A stretch of 64,000 bases of DNA from Azorinus chamasolen (GCA_963576725.1 OY755240.1:64506412-64570411); one strand, 5' to 3'. Shown: positions 10,003 to 21,776, counted from the first letter of the stretch. The notes: generated by a model from the letters alone, not told the origin. Translations and numbers: made by a program.

Positions 10003-10955
10003 TATGTTTAAACTAAAACTAATAAAAAAGGTCAATGCCATGTTAAAGTTTCTGTACAGAATGCAAGATTATCTCACAGATTACACTAAAAGACTCTTGG
10101 TTTTTATCTCTTATCCAATGTCATTTTGATTATGCTTGTTCCTTCTGGTATAATGGTCTGACCAAATATTGGAAAGACAAGCTGCCGGTTACATGTACTC
10201 AAAATAAATTAGTCAGATTTGTACCCAATGTCACATATTGAGCATGCACATTTTATTTCCCTTGATTGGTTACCAGTTGGCAAAAGAGTGGAACAGATCA
10301 CCCTGTATCATGTTTTTAAAATCATAAGTGGTCAATCTCCTGAATATATGGATCAACATTTTGTATTTCAAGAATCTGTTTATTCTTATAGTACTAGATC
10401 CAGAGAAAGAGGATCTTTTATTCTTTCCTCCATGAATATTTGTGTGAAAAATAACTATGTCATGAATATTATTTAGATTAATTTGTTATAATAGCTCATG
10501 GACACAGGAATATTTGGCCATGCAGAAACTGTAGAATCATATTTGTATTATACCATAAGCAAACAGAGCAGACCCTGATCAGACGGCTCCTATAAGCATA
10601 GAAAGGCGTATTTATGGAGTAATCGGTAAACTCTATTTGTAATTTGCAAAATCTCTTAATCAACGTATTTCAATTCATTTTATTTTATATCATTTGCATG
10701 CCTCTCTATGTCAGACCATAACTATCAAGGACCGCAATGGAAATAAGGGATAATCTTCCCTTTTTTGTGTCATCCTTGATATTGATGTGACTGACATGGT
10801 TCCTTAATTATATCATGATGTTTATATATGCATTGCTTTAATTATCACACTGTTGAATTTTTTCACAGTATTGCCATTGTAACCATGTTACTTGCACAAT
10901 ATTGAAATAAATCTATCTATATATCTAATAATAATAACGATAATTAATAATAGTA
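10003..10955 (+). pseudogene. LINE (CR1/L2-like) 3' fragment
   Basis: Broken reading frames carry 'KFLYRMQDYLTDYTKRLLV', 'CSFWYNGLTKYWKDKLQVT', 'SLDWLPVGKRVEQITLYHVF', 'SPEYMDQHFVF' and 'YSTRSRERGSF', the C-terminal part of a LINE reverse transcriptase. The minus-strand fragment at 47800-48180 is the same family. It is followed by a typical 3' UTR ('aataagggataatcttccct') and ends in short A/T repeats. 5'-truncated, with several stops, and interrupted by a TTAA-G element at 10413-10632. Confidence 0.7.
10413..10632 (+). mobile_element. TTAA-G MITE inside LINE fragment
   Basis: 'ctccatgaatatttgtgtga', 'tcatgaatattatttagatt', 'gcaaacagagcagaccctga' and 'aaaggcgtatttatggagta'. The central hairpin right arm is deleted ('ctcctataagcatagaaagg'). 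Ends are diverged. Confidence 0.6.
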
Positions 10956-11010
10956 ATAATGTACAGTTATGTTTTTTTGTTTGTTTATTTTATTATTTTA
11001 TAGCGCTATA

Positions 11011-11190
11011 CAGTTAAACCTCTCTAAACCGGACGACCAATTTAGTATACATATCGGTTTTGGGTCGCAGCTTAATGCAGGGTGAAAGTAATGCAGAAAG
11101 CTCCCCCGTTTCTAAAGAGGGTCACAACATAGGGTTTGGTGGAGAAATTACGAGTTTAGTATTTGAGTATACAATTTATATGTAGCGCTG
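11011..11190. mobile_element. Chimera of half TA-D and half E
   Basis: 11011-11103 is the left half of TA-D ('cagttaaacctctctaaacc' to 'gcagaaagctcc'). It stops at the hairpin centre and continues directly as the right half of E ('tttctaaagagggtcacaac' to 'gtagcgctg'). Confidence 0.65.
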
Positions 11191-11236
11191 TCTTATCCCT
11201 CTGTAAAAATAATAATGTCTGTAACGATTAAATTAA

Positions 11237-11446
11237 CCCTTTCGCTACCAAACTCTGTCGTCTGCTAACTTTGTCGTCTGCTATAAATTTTCATTTTTTT
11301 TTATTTTCTTCACTTTTGTTTCAAAAACATAGTAACAGTAACAAACAGTTTGAATCCTGATGAAACGCAAAGTTACTCGGCGTCTCATCTAGATCCAAAC
11401 TGTTTGCATGTGATATCATAGACCCGTCATTGTGGCACGGAAGGGG
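11237..11446. mobile_element. TTAA-H MITE
   Basis: TTAA at 11233-11236 and 11447-11450. 'ccctttcgctaccaaactct', repeated 'gtcgtctgct', hairpin 'caaacagtttgaatcctgat'...'catctagatccaaactgttt'. Right end 'ggcacggaagggg'. Another half H core follows at 11469-11520. Confidence 0.75.
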
Positions 11447-11609
11447 TTAAGCTATTCGGAAACTCTAGTGTCAAACAGCTTGGATCCTAATAAGACGCCG
11501 GGGTTACGCGACATCTTTTCTGGGACAAGGTTGTTTGTAAATGAGGGCCAGGGCACGGCTAGCGAAATTAAGGGCAACTATGTCAATTGTATGCTATTGT
11601 TTATAAATA

Positions 11610-11928
11610 CAGTTGAACTTCGATATCTCGAACTTCAAGGGACCATACAAATAAGTTCGAGATAACAGAGGTTCGAGTCATCCGATTTATAATCTGACTA
11701 TTATCTCAAGCTTACAGCTTAATGCAGATCTAAAGCAATGCTGAAAGCTCCTGTAGGAGCTTTCAGCATTACTTTAGACCTGCATTAAGATGTCACGTGT
11801 GTTTCTAAATATGTGTAGTGGTCCAGTTTAGAACAATTCTGTATTATAAGTTTTGGAAGGACCGAACTTTTAGTTCGAGTTATCCAGATGCTCGAGTTAT
11901 CCGAGTTCGAGATATCGAAGTTCAACTG
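11610..11928. mobile_element. TA-C MITE, best preserved copy
   Basis: TA at 11608-11609 and 11929-11930. 319 bp with ends 'cagttgaacttcgatatctc' / 'gagatatcgaagttcaactg' and a central CTCCTGTAGGAG hairpin. Pogo-type ends and TA duplication. Confidence 0.85.
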
Positions 11929-12211
11929 TATTCGCAAGCACAGAAAACGCCGTCGCAGCCAGGTTAATCCTTTCTTTGTTCAATATTCATGCAAGAAATG
12001 ATGACATCATGCATATTTGTACGCTTAAGTTTTATAATATATTTTTTTCGAGCGAAATGTTTGCTTTGACAAAAACTTAGAATTAGGTATATACATGTAC
12101 ATGTATCATATCACAAACAAACAGAGCCGACCCAGATGAGACGGCTCCTTTATAAGCCGTGTGATGAGCGTTTGATTTGTTTGTACAGGTGTTTATATTA
12201 GGGAAAGTGAG

Positions 12212-12399
12212 CAGTAAAACCTCTCTAAACCGCTATTCTGGCAGAGAAGAATTTAGATACACTTAGGCAGGTGATAGCTTAATGCAGGGTGAAAGTAGAA
12301 GAACTTTCTGCATGACTTTCACCCTGCATTAAGCTGCCACCTTTCTCCAAGACCGATATTTATACTGAATTTAACGTCCGGTCTACAGAGGTTTTACTG
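12212..12399. mobile_element. TA-D MITE
   Basis: Ends 'cagtaaaacctctctaaacc' and 'tctacagaggttttactg'. Hairpin 'gcttaatgcagggtgaaagt' / 'actttcaccctgcattaagc' with a short deletion at its centre. Confidence 0.7.
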
Positions 12400-12414
12400 T
12401 ATTTAATTATTTAC

Positions 12415-12606
12415 CCTTTCTGTGCCAAATTTATAATTGTCGTCTGCAATCCAATTTTGTTGAATGATTCTGTAAAATAGGAATAAATAAATGCAAATTT
12501 CAAAGGAATAAAACACACATATAGAAATAAAGTTGAAAAGGCGGCCGCTGATCTGGGACTGCACTATTTGTCGTGGTGCATTTTTTCGACATTGGCGGTG
12601 AAAGGG
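12415..12606. mobile_element. TTAA-P MITE with half hairpin
   Basis: 'ctttctgtgccaaatttata' at the left and 'cattggcggtgaaaggg' then TTAA at the right. Compared with 52616-52830 and 43878-44019, the left arm of the hairpin is gone at the centre. Confidence 0.65.
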
Positions 12607-12799
12607 TTAAGAACGTCTAGAACGCTGCAGTCTGGGTGTATGTATAATTATAGATGTAACTATTTGCACTGGTTAAACTGCCACTATGCACACAGCATGC
12701 CCGCCATCTAATCTATTTCAATTTAAAAATCAAGCTGACACGATGTGCTAGTTGCATATTAATATTTTTAAAGGCGTCAGTAGGAGGAAAGGGGTAAAA

Positions 12800-12975
12800 C
12801 CATAACCCTGGATTGGCAAAAATAATGTCTGCTAAAATTTGGAACTTGTACATTTTTTACTACTTCCGATTCGATCAAGCTTTTGAGACATTACTGACAG
12901 GGTGTCAAACAGGTTGGATCCTGATGAGATGCCGAGTTACTCTCATCTTGATCAAAGCGGTATGCAAATGCAAAT
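12800..12975. mobile_element. TTAA-H2 MITE
   Basis: 'aataatgtctgctaaaattt', 'ttccgattcgatcaagcttt', 'gggtgtcaaacaggttggat' and a hairpin of the H type. The same block order occurs at 29764, 42572, 50682 and 59478. Confidence 0.6.
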
Positions 12976-13004
12976 CGAATAGCGGGAGAATGGTTAGTGA
13001 TTAA

Positions 13005-13209
13005 CTCTTACTGTGCGAGACACCAGTCACTAATGTCCTTTGCAAACAGTGTAGATCCAGATGAGAGGGCTCCTAGAGGAGCCCTCTCATCAGGGTATGC
13101 ACTGTTTGTCATGTTAGACTTTTCTTTAGAAAAATCCTTAAATATTTACCATAAGTTTGACCTGTTTGAATTTAGTAAGAGAACATTTGAAACCTCAGCA
13201 TAGTAAAGG
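13005..13209. mobile_element. TTAA-type MITE with GAGGGCTCCTAGAGGAGCCCTC centre
   Basis: TTAA at 13001-13004 and 13210-13213. Hairpin 'gcaaacagtgtagatccaga' ... 'tcatcagggtatgcactgtt'. The ends ('ctcttactgtgcgag', 'cagcatagtaaagg') differ from the other TTAA families. Confidence 0.7.
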
Positions 13210-13321
13210 TTAATAGAGATAATCATTGCTGCCGAAAATATGTTCTATACTAAAATGTAAGAACATTTTCCACTCTATAATAATCGTCAAAATACGTTTG
13301 AGATGTTTTTAGTTATGTGAA

Positions 13322-13476
13322 CAGTAAAACCTTTCTAAACCGGACGTTGAATTTAGTATAAATATCGGTCTTGGAGAAAGGTGGAATTTGGAACAAATGT
13401 TCTATTTATCACAATGGTTTCAAAAAGTGACTTTTACAGAAGCGTAAAAATGCATCAATTTGGGGGAATGTGCTAA
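13322..13476. mobile_element. Chimera of half TA-D and half TTAA-J
   Basis: 13322-13385 is the left end of TA-D ('cagtaaaacctttctaaacc'). From about 13393 it reads the right half of J ('tctatttatcacaatggttt') through to 'gggggaatg'. Confidence 0.6.
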
Positions 13477-13479
13477 AAC

Positions 13480-14810
13480 TTAAAATAGGCCATGAGCCAG
13501 AGGCCCAAAATGTGGCCATCGGTACCATCTTTGGGGAATAATGCTATCAACGCTTTTTGATAAGATATAAGTATCTAGAATCAGAAAATATGTGATAGCA
13601 GTAAATCGGTGGTAGCTTTTTGTATTTTTTTTCACCAATTTTAACCCTATGGTAAAAATAGTGTTTTCTAAATCTAGCATTAAAGAAAAGACATCATTAA
13701 ATTTCAAACTGATGTCTCTCTCTTGTTACATCCTGTATCTACTTGAAAATTGAAAGGCTTGTAGCTGTAGTTACACACATTTCATTTATGTTGTTATTTT
13801 GTCACAAAACGTGGTTCATATAATGCAAATTCTTGCTCATATACGTACATGTAATTATGTTTACATTCATATGTATTTTGCAGAAGTAAAAATTCTCCGG
13901 AGTTTTGCATACCTTCATCATCTTTATAACTAGGCTCATAAAACTTCATATGTATATTCACAGTAATGAGGGCAATGACTTGACTTCAGACTAGAACCTT
14001 TACATCTAGCATCTCTTAATGCAAATTGTCAGAGTTATGTCCCTTTTAAAACTTTCACACACTCAAATTGTGCCAAAACTGAAATAGCTTAAGAGTTACA
14101 TTGTAGCCCCATGAAATGTCACCAGCATTTCACTATCATATCAACAACCAAATTAACGATAAGAACCCTTTGAGCCAGAACCCAGTCATTGTTTAGGCCA
14201 AATTATGTCCCTTTATGAAACTAGTATGTAACAGGTAAACTATAAATATCCGATCAACCACTTCAGAGCTAGCTTATTCATGATATACTCTTATATATAT
14301 TTATTATTCATCATAAGCATTACAACTTGAACTACAGGAAATGGATCCCCTCCCCGCCTTCCTTATGATGATATTGTCTCTAATCAAGTATGCATTTTAG
14401 CGAGAAAACCAAACAAAAACAAAGTCCCGCAGTTTTGCGTACTACACAATTCCCCATCTTCACATGAAGTTGTTTATCTGTGAAAGTTTTATGCATATAT
14501 ATATGCTTTATAGTGAAGAAATTTGCCAAGACCTGTGATTCTGGATAAAATGGTCAGAACAAACATTTCCTTCTTTACCGTCATTTTCACATCAAGGTTG
14601 CCAATTTGTGAAAGTTTGAAGCAAAGCCCCTATTGGTGTATGAGGAGTTGGAAACATAAACATTGCGAGGCATGTATAGGAGCATAAAATGGTGATTACC
14701 AAATCAAGCGTGCTTATACAGACGTTCTGTTTTCACTTCAAGGTAATTTGAAGTAAAATGTATTTTGTCTGACCATCCCTTAGTTTGTCCATTGGTACAT
14801 GTTAAGGCCA
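13480..14810. other. Stretch without recognised gene or repeat
   Basis: No long frame, hairpin element or tandem repeat seen. It is one of the few MITE-free stretches longer than 1 kb in the window. Confidence 0.4.
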
Positions 14811-14905
14811 GCATTTCAGTTAGCTCAGTCGGTACAGCGTTATATTTTGGACAGGACGTTGTGAGTTTGGTCGCTGGTCAGGCCATACCAAAGACTTTCA
14901 AAATG
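14811..14905 (+). mobile_element. tRNA-derived SINE head
   Basis: 'tagctcagtcgg' at 14821-14832 is a perfect Pol III box A, and 'agtttggtcgc' near 14864 is a diverged box B at tRNA-like spacing. The arm between them does not fold as a tRNA anticodon arm, so I call a SINE rather than a tRNA gene. The 3' end is not defined. Confidence 0.55.
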
Positions 14906-16640
14906 ATACTAAGGTGGACCGATGTCGGGTATATGTTACTGGGTATGGGTTGCAGTTTTCAATTATATACACTATACACGTTAATGAATCAATGAAATCA
15001 GAGTTGATGTATCCAATTCTGTCTCTAATGCATCTATTAGCACAAGATGGCAAAGGTCAAGGACTTACTAATATTTCATCGGGTACTGGTGATACATTTG
15101 GACAGCAAAGACAGAGTAGTGAAAATATATTAAAACATTGAGTTATCAGCAAGTAATGCAGAGTTTAGTCAGGTGTGTTCTGGTTAAAAGAAGCTTCAGA
15201 ATGATGCATTGCACGACATTCGTTGGATTCATAAAATGTGATATTTAGTATGGATTTTCAAAAGCAACAAGCAATGACAAAATATGAGAGGGAACCCCCA
15301 AAACAAAGTTTAACAATCTGTTATCCATTTGAAACATAATGGCTAAAGGAATTCCGGATATGCTAGACATAAGCAACATTAACACATTAGTAAGTTTTGC
15401 AGAAAAAATTGACTGGTGTAAACAATGTCCAAGTACATGTTATCATGCTGCAATAGTAGATAGGATAGAGTTTGCTCAACTAGAAAGTAATTAGCAATGT
15501 GGTATAACATATTTGGCCGTGATAGAATTTACATTATGTTTGAATTATAAAGGGAAAATCAATCAAGAAATGTGGTGATGACATCGGAGTAGAGAGTGTG
15601 GTCATCAGATGCTAAGCATACAATTAAACAGATTAGGAAGCATTTGGAGAGGTTTCTAAGTAAATAGAGTCAACCGTTGCATTGGCAATAGAAAGATGTT
15701 TAATGACAGTAAGAAGGTCCCGGCACTTCAGTACTAACTGGATGAAGTAGATGAGCTCTGACCATGCAACTGAAGTAGTAAATCAAGTTTTTATAACCTG
15801 GTCAGAGAACACAGAATACTTCGTAATGTACATGTATTTGTCCAACTAGTCCAACTATATTAGAAATGCAGGACTGGAGCAATGACTCCATGACAACAGG
15901 AAGATTACCATCATTATTAAATTATAAGTTACGCCCTTAATTATAATAGTAAGGCAAAGACAGTGGGATTCCCGACCAGAAAACCCCATAGCAAAATCCT
16001 TAAAATGGTTAGAAATCGGATATCTGCTTCAAATTTACATGAAGTGCAGTCATTTGTCTGTCTCCTACATTCACCATAATTTGTAGGTCATGCCAGACGC
16101 GACCTTTGCTGTGCGATGGTGGAGGGCAATCTTCAACAACTATGCTGCGAATACTTTGCATAGCGCTCGCAAAAATACAAACGACCAGGCTTTAATTCAG
16201 AATCCAAATTTTCCAAATTATTATAGCTTAGGCAATGTTATTTGTGGATTGGATGGGTGGTCAGGCAACCAACTTTCGAACAGTATTGAATTATTGGGAT
16301 GTCTGTTTTTTAAACTTGTGAATGCCTATAATGAATTTCTACACTTATGTCAGTAGCCGGTCAGAATACATGTATTTGTGAGTAGGGCGATTGTTTGTTA
16401 TGCATAATTGCTTTACGTTAGTTTTATCATTCATTTGCCATATAGGGCAATCAATGATCCAACAGGAGAGATTGGAGGAGAGCAGACGAACGCTCTTGTT
16501 TTCTGGTTCTTCAACATTCTCGGTCACTATTAGCAGATCGATACATTATCCTATCACCATCTTAGAGCTACCCTCATATGCCAAGTGTAAAGCAAATGTG
16601 AAACTTGATTGTCACAGTTATTATGCTATGTTTTACATGT
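14906..16640. other. Stretch without recognised gene
   Basis: The frames at 16090-16356 and 14914-15141 match nothing I know. No MITE hairpin is seen. Confidence 0.35.
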
Positions 16641-16860
16641 TGTCCTGTGTTCACCGTCTTCTATGTTGTTGGTAAGTCCGGCGGGGATACCTTTATTTAC
16701 ACTATTTGTAAAGCTAGGGTGACTTTGAGAGAAGTGTAAGGTTAGGACGTCCGTAAACCGGTTTAAACCCCCAGTGGTGTTTTTGCTACTGACCGTGCCA
16801 AGTCGGTACTCTCTTCCTTTTGTTTGCCTTACGTCTTTGTGCTTGTGATTTTGTTTATGT
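16640..16860 (+). repeat. Penelope-like element 3' UTR copy (solo)
   Basis: 'ccttttatttacact'-like start, 'aaaccggtttaaacccc', 'gctactgaccgtgccaagtc' and 'ggtactctcttcc' follow the same order as the sequence just downstream of the reverse transcriptase at 47230-47470. Probably a 5'-truncated copy keeping only the 3' end. Confidence 0.6.
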
Positions 16861-16943
16861 GGGGAGTGTTTGTCTCTAGTTCTTGTGTGTGTGTTGGTGT
16901 TTTCTGTGTTCATCTCGTGTGTGAGTGTGCGTTTGGATGTATA

Positions 16944-16944
16944 G

Positions 16945-16976
<32 letters not shown>
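16944..16976 (+). repeat. (GT)n microsatellite
   Basis: Uninterrupted run of GT dinucleotides. It explains the His/Thr and Val/Cys frames on both strands. Confidence 0.9.
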
Positions 16977-16977
<1 letters not shown>

Positions 16978-17049
16978 ATGCTATCTATCGGTGTTTTGGT
17001 AGTGGTTGCGTCTTGTATGTGGCTTTGCCTGCTTGACTTTACTACTTTT

Positions 17050-17505
17050 CCATTGAATCATATTAAAACCTTTGTAATAACCTTTAGGGCAATCCCTTCA
17101 ACTTCAGTCTGATGGGAATCATGTTGAAGAAGATCTTGCAGAACAATGATATGATAATATGTTTTCTGTAACGGTCACGGTCAGAGAAAAAAATGTTTTC
17201 AGAGAAAGGACACAAAAAGGAGGGGTTTTGTTTACTTTTTAACTCAATTGCCCCATGTTCTAATTTTAAACAACATGTCATTCAGATGTGCCATTCACCA
17301 GCCTACATATTAAAATCCTGACCACAAATGCAATGTAAAATGTAATTGATCTGTATTGTGTTGTAACCGTATTGGATACCTCCGTGCGACAATGAAATTA
17401 CTAAAAGCATGTATGTTAGATTGACACAGATTTCCATCAATAATGACCCATAGTTCATCTAGGAATATGTAATTGTGTACGAACCAATACGGGTGATTTC
17501 TTTGA
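17050..17505. other. No gene or repeat recognised
   Basis: Nothing supported seen. Confidence 0.35.
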
Positions 17506-17508
17506 ATG

Positions 17509-17668
17509 TTTGTTTGTTTGTGTTGATTAACGTCCGTTTCTACTCACTATGGGCTAATTGGACGCCCCGGAGAGAGGAGATAGGATACAGAGAAACCCGA
17601 CCGCGATGCCCTACTCTTATTATCGACTGCGTTTCTCTGGTTCTTTTGGATGCCCAGTGTAAAGCACT
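17509..17668 (+). mobile_element. Dispersed repeat O (SINE-like), copy 1
   Basis: From (TTTG)n and 'ttgattaacgtccgtttcta' through 'gggctaattgga', 'cgatgccctactcttattat' to 'gcccagtgtaaagcact'. The reverse-oriented copy at 33433-33593 has the same ends. Compact size and a simple-sequence end suggest a retroposon, but no Pol III boxes are evident. Confidence 0.65.
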
Positions 17669-17673
17669 GATAC

Positions 17674-17767
17674 ATCGGACCTTGGTTTATAGTCTCGTCC
17701 AAAAGACTTGGTCCGGCGGGGGATCGGACCAAGTCCTTCGGACGAGACTATAAACCGAGGTCCGATA
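17674..17767. repeat. GC-rich palindrome with about 42-bp arms
   Basis: 'atcggaccttggtttatagt' 'ctcgtcc' and 'gacttggtccg' pair with 'cggaccaagtc' and 'ggacgagactataaaccgag'. The loop is 'gcgggggat'. It directly abuts repeat O and shares nothing with the MITE families. Confidence 0.8.
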
Positions 17768-17769
17768 TA

Positions 17770-18175
17770 TCAGCTTATAATCTCGTCCGAAGGATTCAAA
17801 ATGAAAGACAATATCATATTCTTTAAATAACATATATCTGAGTATTTTGTTTGACACTAAATGTACATTCAGTCACAGGAAAAGTATTAACACAATGAAA
17901 GCCCATATCCACATATCTTCATCAGACAGAAAGTTTGAGGATGTTTTAATCCTTACTTACAATATTTAACTCTTTAAATTCAGAAGATAATTACAATAAA
18001 ACAAATTTAGAGCTAAATACGGTCTAACTAAAATGGTTAGCAACGAATGCTAATGATAACAAATATCCACACCCCACCACATCCCATCTTACAGGCTACT
18101 AATTTATTTTGGGATAAAGTGGAATCTGGACCAATAAATAATGATCAGGTCCAAATGAAACTAGAATATTGTTTT
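17770..18175. other. No gene or repeat recognised
   Basis: Nothing supported seen. Confidence 0.35.
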
Positions 18176-18179
18176 TATA

Positions 18180-19000
18180 CAAAAATTGATGTCCGAACCC
18201 CCCGCGCGGACAAAGTTTCCCATATACAATTTTCAAAGTCCTATAACTCTGTAGAAAATCGTCGAACCGGAACAGGAATAATATAATGAGAAACCGCGAG
18301 GACAAAATTTCAATGTAAAACAAGATGTGTTTGTGAAACACTATGCGCCGACCTTTGACCCTGAAGAATGACCTTGACCATTGACCCATGGATCAGGGAG
18401 TTAAACGCGACACATCGTCTTTGTGTGGTGAACATTTGTGCCAGGGTATTTTGAAATCCATTCACAGATAAAAAAGAGTTATAAAAGGGACACGAAATTT
18501 GGGACGGACGGTTGGACGGACGGACGGACGGACGGACGGACAATGCGATTACTATATACCCGCCGTTGGGGGGGGGAGGGGCATAAAAATCAAAGTCCCA
18601 TAACTCTTCAGAAAATCATCGAACCGGAACAAGATTAAGATAAACAAAACTAGGCATAGTGCTGATCAATCTTATGAAATTTCATATAAATCCTATCAAA
18701 GGCACGGATAAATTAAAATCTGACAGACGAACGGACGGACGGAAAGGGGGCAGCAGACATACGGATGGACAGACAGACGGACGCCACACACAAAACAATA
18801 TTTATCCCCAGTATACCGGGGGAGACATAACTACATGTAGCAGGTGCATTGGTTACTAAAATAATAAGAATATCAAGTTTTAAGCAAACTTGTAGATTAG
18901 GCAACTTGCGTCTATAAATGGACAGACAGGCAGACGGATGAATGGACGGACAGATAGAGGGACGGACATAATGGGGTAGACAAATGGGAGGACAGTCAGA
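18180..19000 (+). repeat. Cluster of three or more mollusc-type repeats with (GACG)n tails
   Basis: Successive units carry 'gtgaaacactatgcgccgac'- and 'ctataactct..agaaaatcgtc'-type blocks, a tail of repeated 'gacggacg' (about 18500-18540, 18725-18785, 18920-18970), then an inverted repeat ('tatacccgccgttggggggg', 'ccccagtataccgggggaga') and 'cata'. This organisation is familiar from bivalve genomes. No protein is coded. Confidence 0.65.
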
Positions 19001-19282
19001 ATGACAACCTGATTCAGGTATATCATCATAATTCCGTTGTTGGGGTATGACACCAAATGTTGTAAATCTGAAATCGTTAGCTTTACATTTCATTGATAAT
19101 TTTGTCTCGAAATGCGGATATTGTATAGCATGATATAAAACGCAAAAACACATAGAAAGCTACCATCGATGCAATGCTATCACATATTTTCTAACTCTAT
19201 AGGTGTATATGATGTAAAAAATCACAATGAGAATTATTCCCCTGAGATGGTACCGACCAACCCTACTGGCTCATCGACTAAA

Positions 19283-19446
19283 AGCACTGTGCCAGTTTTC
19301 TCGTTTTATCTGTATTAAAGGTACTGTACCAGTTTTCTCGTTTTATCTGTATTAAAGGTACAGTACCAGTTTTCTCGTTTTATCTGTATTAAAGGTACTG
19401 TGCCAGTTTTCTCGTTTTATCTGTATTAAAGATACTGTACCAGTTT
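19283..19446 (+). repeat. 37-bp tandem repeat, about four copies
   Basis: Unit 'ctgtaccagttttctcgttt' + 'tatctgtattaaaggta'. Copies differ at a few positions. Confidence 0.85.
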
Positions 19447-19708
19447 CCCTTTTCATCGCCATGTTTTACTGCAGTTTGTTCATGTTTTCCATTCATTGTG
19501 TTGACATCTTATATATGTTATCATCTGTATAAAGAGGCCTATTGCGCGGATGCCATTGCATCTTTTACAGAACAGAGATATTATTTTGTTTTACCAGCCA
19601 TATTTCACAATTGCCAAAATATTTTGCCAATGTACCGTATGTAAAAAATATTTTGTCTTGTTTCTTGGTTGCTTTTATTTAATAAATATTACAATGTAAA
19701 AAAAAAAA

Positions 19709-19924
19709 ATAACTGACAGAAATGCATTTTCACACCTTTGCAAATACAGTCCGTCTGATCAGTGCCTGTTCTGTTTGAGTATGGAATTATATATAGATAT
19801 AAATCACAGCTTCTGCTTAAGCCAAATCTCCTATATTCATATACCTGTATAATAGATCAGCTAATAAAATTTTAATATTCATGATGCCATTAATTCTTAC
19901 ATGGATATTCACGAGGTAAATGGT
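19709..19924 (-). mobile_element. TTAA-G MITE, degenerate
   Basis: 'cacacctttgcaaatacagt', then the G flank 'atattcatgatgccattaat' and right end 'atattcacgaggtaaatgg' before TTAA. Most of the hairpin is lost. Confidence 0.55.
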
Positions 19925-19933
19925 TAATTTTAA

Positions 19934-20175
19934 TGGGCCGCTTGCTGAATTTTAAAATACATTTCTCCTTCTTTACCCATGCCCTGTGGTATAATTACAT
20001 ATATCTTCACTGTGTACAAGTACTTCGCTGTGCAATCACTGCTGTGGAGTGCACTGGTTGCACAATCAACTTGTAAATAGTGCAGACCCTGATGAGACAG
20101 CTCCTGCAGGAGCTGTCTCATCTGGGTCTTCACTATTTACAGGAAGGTATATTGACGTGAATAGCAAGCGAAGGG
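19934..20175 (-). mobile_element. TTAA-I MITE
   Basis: TTAA at 19930-19933 and 20176-20179; 242 bp. Hairpin 'ttgtaaatagtgcagaccct' 'gatgagacag' CTCCTGCAGGAG 'ctgtctcatctgggtcttca'. Other copies: 32715-32956 (opposite strand) and 57309-57522. Confidence 0.85.
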
Positions 20176-20339
20176 TTAATGGGCACTATGGCAAGTCCAG
20201 AGAAATAGCCTCGCTAACATTGTTAAACTAACATTACATGTTGCAATATTTATGCTAATGGAACACATTCATTTCGTATATCGATATTGTCGTTTGAGCC
20301 CCTCGCTCTGTTGTAAGGTTTGATAAAGACGAACTTTCA

Positions 20340-20533
20340 TGTCTTTGCAAACAGAGCAGACCCACATCAACACTTGAGCACAGGAAATTTTTTCCATGGC
20401 AGAAACTGTAGACTCATATCTATATTAATTCATAAGCAAACAGAGCAGATCCTGCTCCTATAGGAGTCATCTGACCTGGGTCTACTCTGTTTTCAAAGGT
20501 GTAAAAATGTGCATTTATGAGTAAAGGGTTATT
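20340..20533 (+). mobile_element. TTAA-G MITE
   Basis: 'tccatggcagaaactgtaga', 'ataagcaaacagagcagatc', the centre CTCCTATAGGAG and right end 'tatgagtaaaggg' before TTAT. Confidence 0.6.
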
Positions 20534-20579
20534 GTTAGAATGCTTCGGTTGATTGCGTATGTGAATTACTTAGTTTGTT

Positions 20580-20904
20580 AGTGAGTCAATCAACCAGTGA
20601 GTGGGCGAGGTAGTCAGTCCGCCAGTCAGCGTGTATACGCCTGCCAGACAATCATTTAGTCAGTCGGTCAATCTGTGAATGTGCCAGTCACCTAGTGAGT
20701 CAGTCACCCAGTGAATGGGCAAGGGAGTTAGTCCGCCAGTCAGCGTGTATATGTCTGCCAGACAATCATTTAGTCAATCGGTCAATCTGTGAACGTGCAG
20801 TCGGTGAGTCAGTCAACCAGTGAATGGGTGAGGGAGGGAGTCCGTCAGTCATCGTGTATATGTCTGTCAGATCAATCTGTGAGCGTGTTAGTCAGTTAGT
20901 GAAT
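20580..20904 (+). repeat. Degenerate ~115-bp tandem repeat
   Basis: Three units, each starting near 'gtgagtcagtcaaccagtga' (20581, 20696, 20811) and containing 'agtccgccagtcagcgtgta'. The units themselves are rich in 'cagt', so they probably grew from a simple repeat. Confidence 0.7.
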
Positions 20905-21125
20905 CATTCATTCATTCATTCATTCATTCATTCATTCATTCATTCATTCATTCATTCATTCATTCATTCATTCATTCATTCCTCCATTTATTAATTAATT
21001 CATTCATTCACTCTTTCATTCATTCATTCATTCATTTATCCGTCCCTCCATCCATTTATTCATTCGTTCGTCCATTCATTCATCCATCCATTCAGTCAGT
21101 CAGTCAGTCAGTCAGTCTGCCTGTC
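20905..21125 (+). repeat. (ATTC)n and (AGTC)n microsatellite
   Basis: Long pure ATTC run to about 20985, then imperfect ATTC/ATCC and a final AGTC run at about 21093-21118. Confidence 0.9.
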
Positions 21126-21328
21126 AGTCAACGAGAGTGTGATTGAATCAATCATTTAGACAGCCGGTTAGTCTGTGGGCGAATCAGTCAGCCAGTTAGT
21201 CTACCAACCCAGTCAGCTTAGATTGTGACTGAGTCAGTATGTCAGTCTGCCAGTTTGTTTTAGAAGGATACCGTTACCGAACTAGCGAAATCATTGCAAA
21301 CAAACGTATCTTTGAGGTAAAGGGTTAA

Positions 21329-21525
21329 CCAATTCCCCCATAATGACTACTTTTGACGTCTTTGTAAAAGTCACTTTCTGAAACCATTGTGATAAATAGA
21401 GCATTTACTCCGTTGGGGCAATTAATCTTTTTATTACAGTGGTTTCAAAACCATATAATTCTAACCTTTCCCTTTTTTTTAAAATAAATGTTGTTGTAAG
21501 AAAATTTATTCAAAGAGACTTTTGA
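21329..21525 (-). mobile_element. TTAA-J MITE, degenerate
   Basis: TTAA at 21325-21328, 'aattcccccataatgactac', 'tgaaaccattgtgataaata' and a worn right arm. The right end is not sharp. Confidence 0.55.
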
Positions 21526-21776
21526 ACAGTATCGTGCTACGTTCGATGTGACTTGTGTTTGCAAATTGCTTGTATACAGACTAGCTGAGTAACGTTGACT
21601 ATCTTGAAATTTTCAAGAGCTTGAAAGCAGGTTGATAGTCTGGAAATAAGTAAAAATTGCAAATTATCGGAAACTCCAAAAATACGCCTTTCTACGCCTT
21701 TGCAAGCAGAGTAGAGCCATATCAAACGTCTGCTCCCGGAGTCGTCTGGTCCGCATCTGCTATGTTTGCCTATTAT

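Noticed and set aside
16090..16356. 88-codon frame as a possible gene
   Set aside because: No domain, no homologue I recognise, and no splice or promoter context that supports it.
16626..16979. 117-codon frame with His-Thr repeats
   Set aside because: Driven by the (GT)n run and the Penelope-like UTR copy; no recognisable domain.
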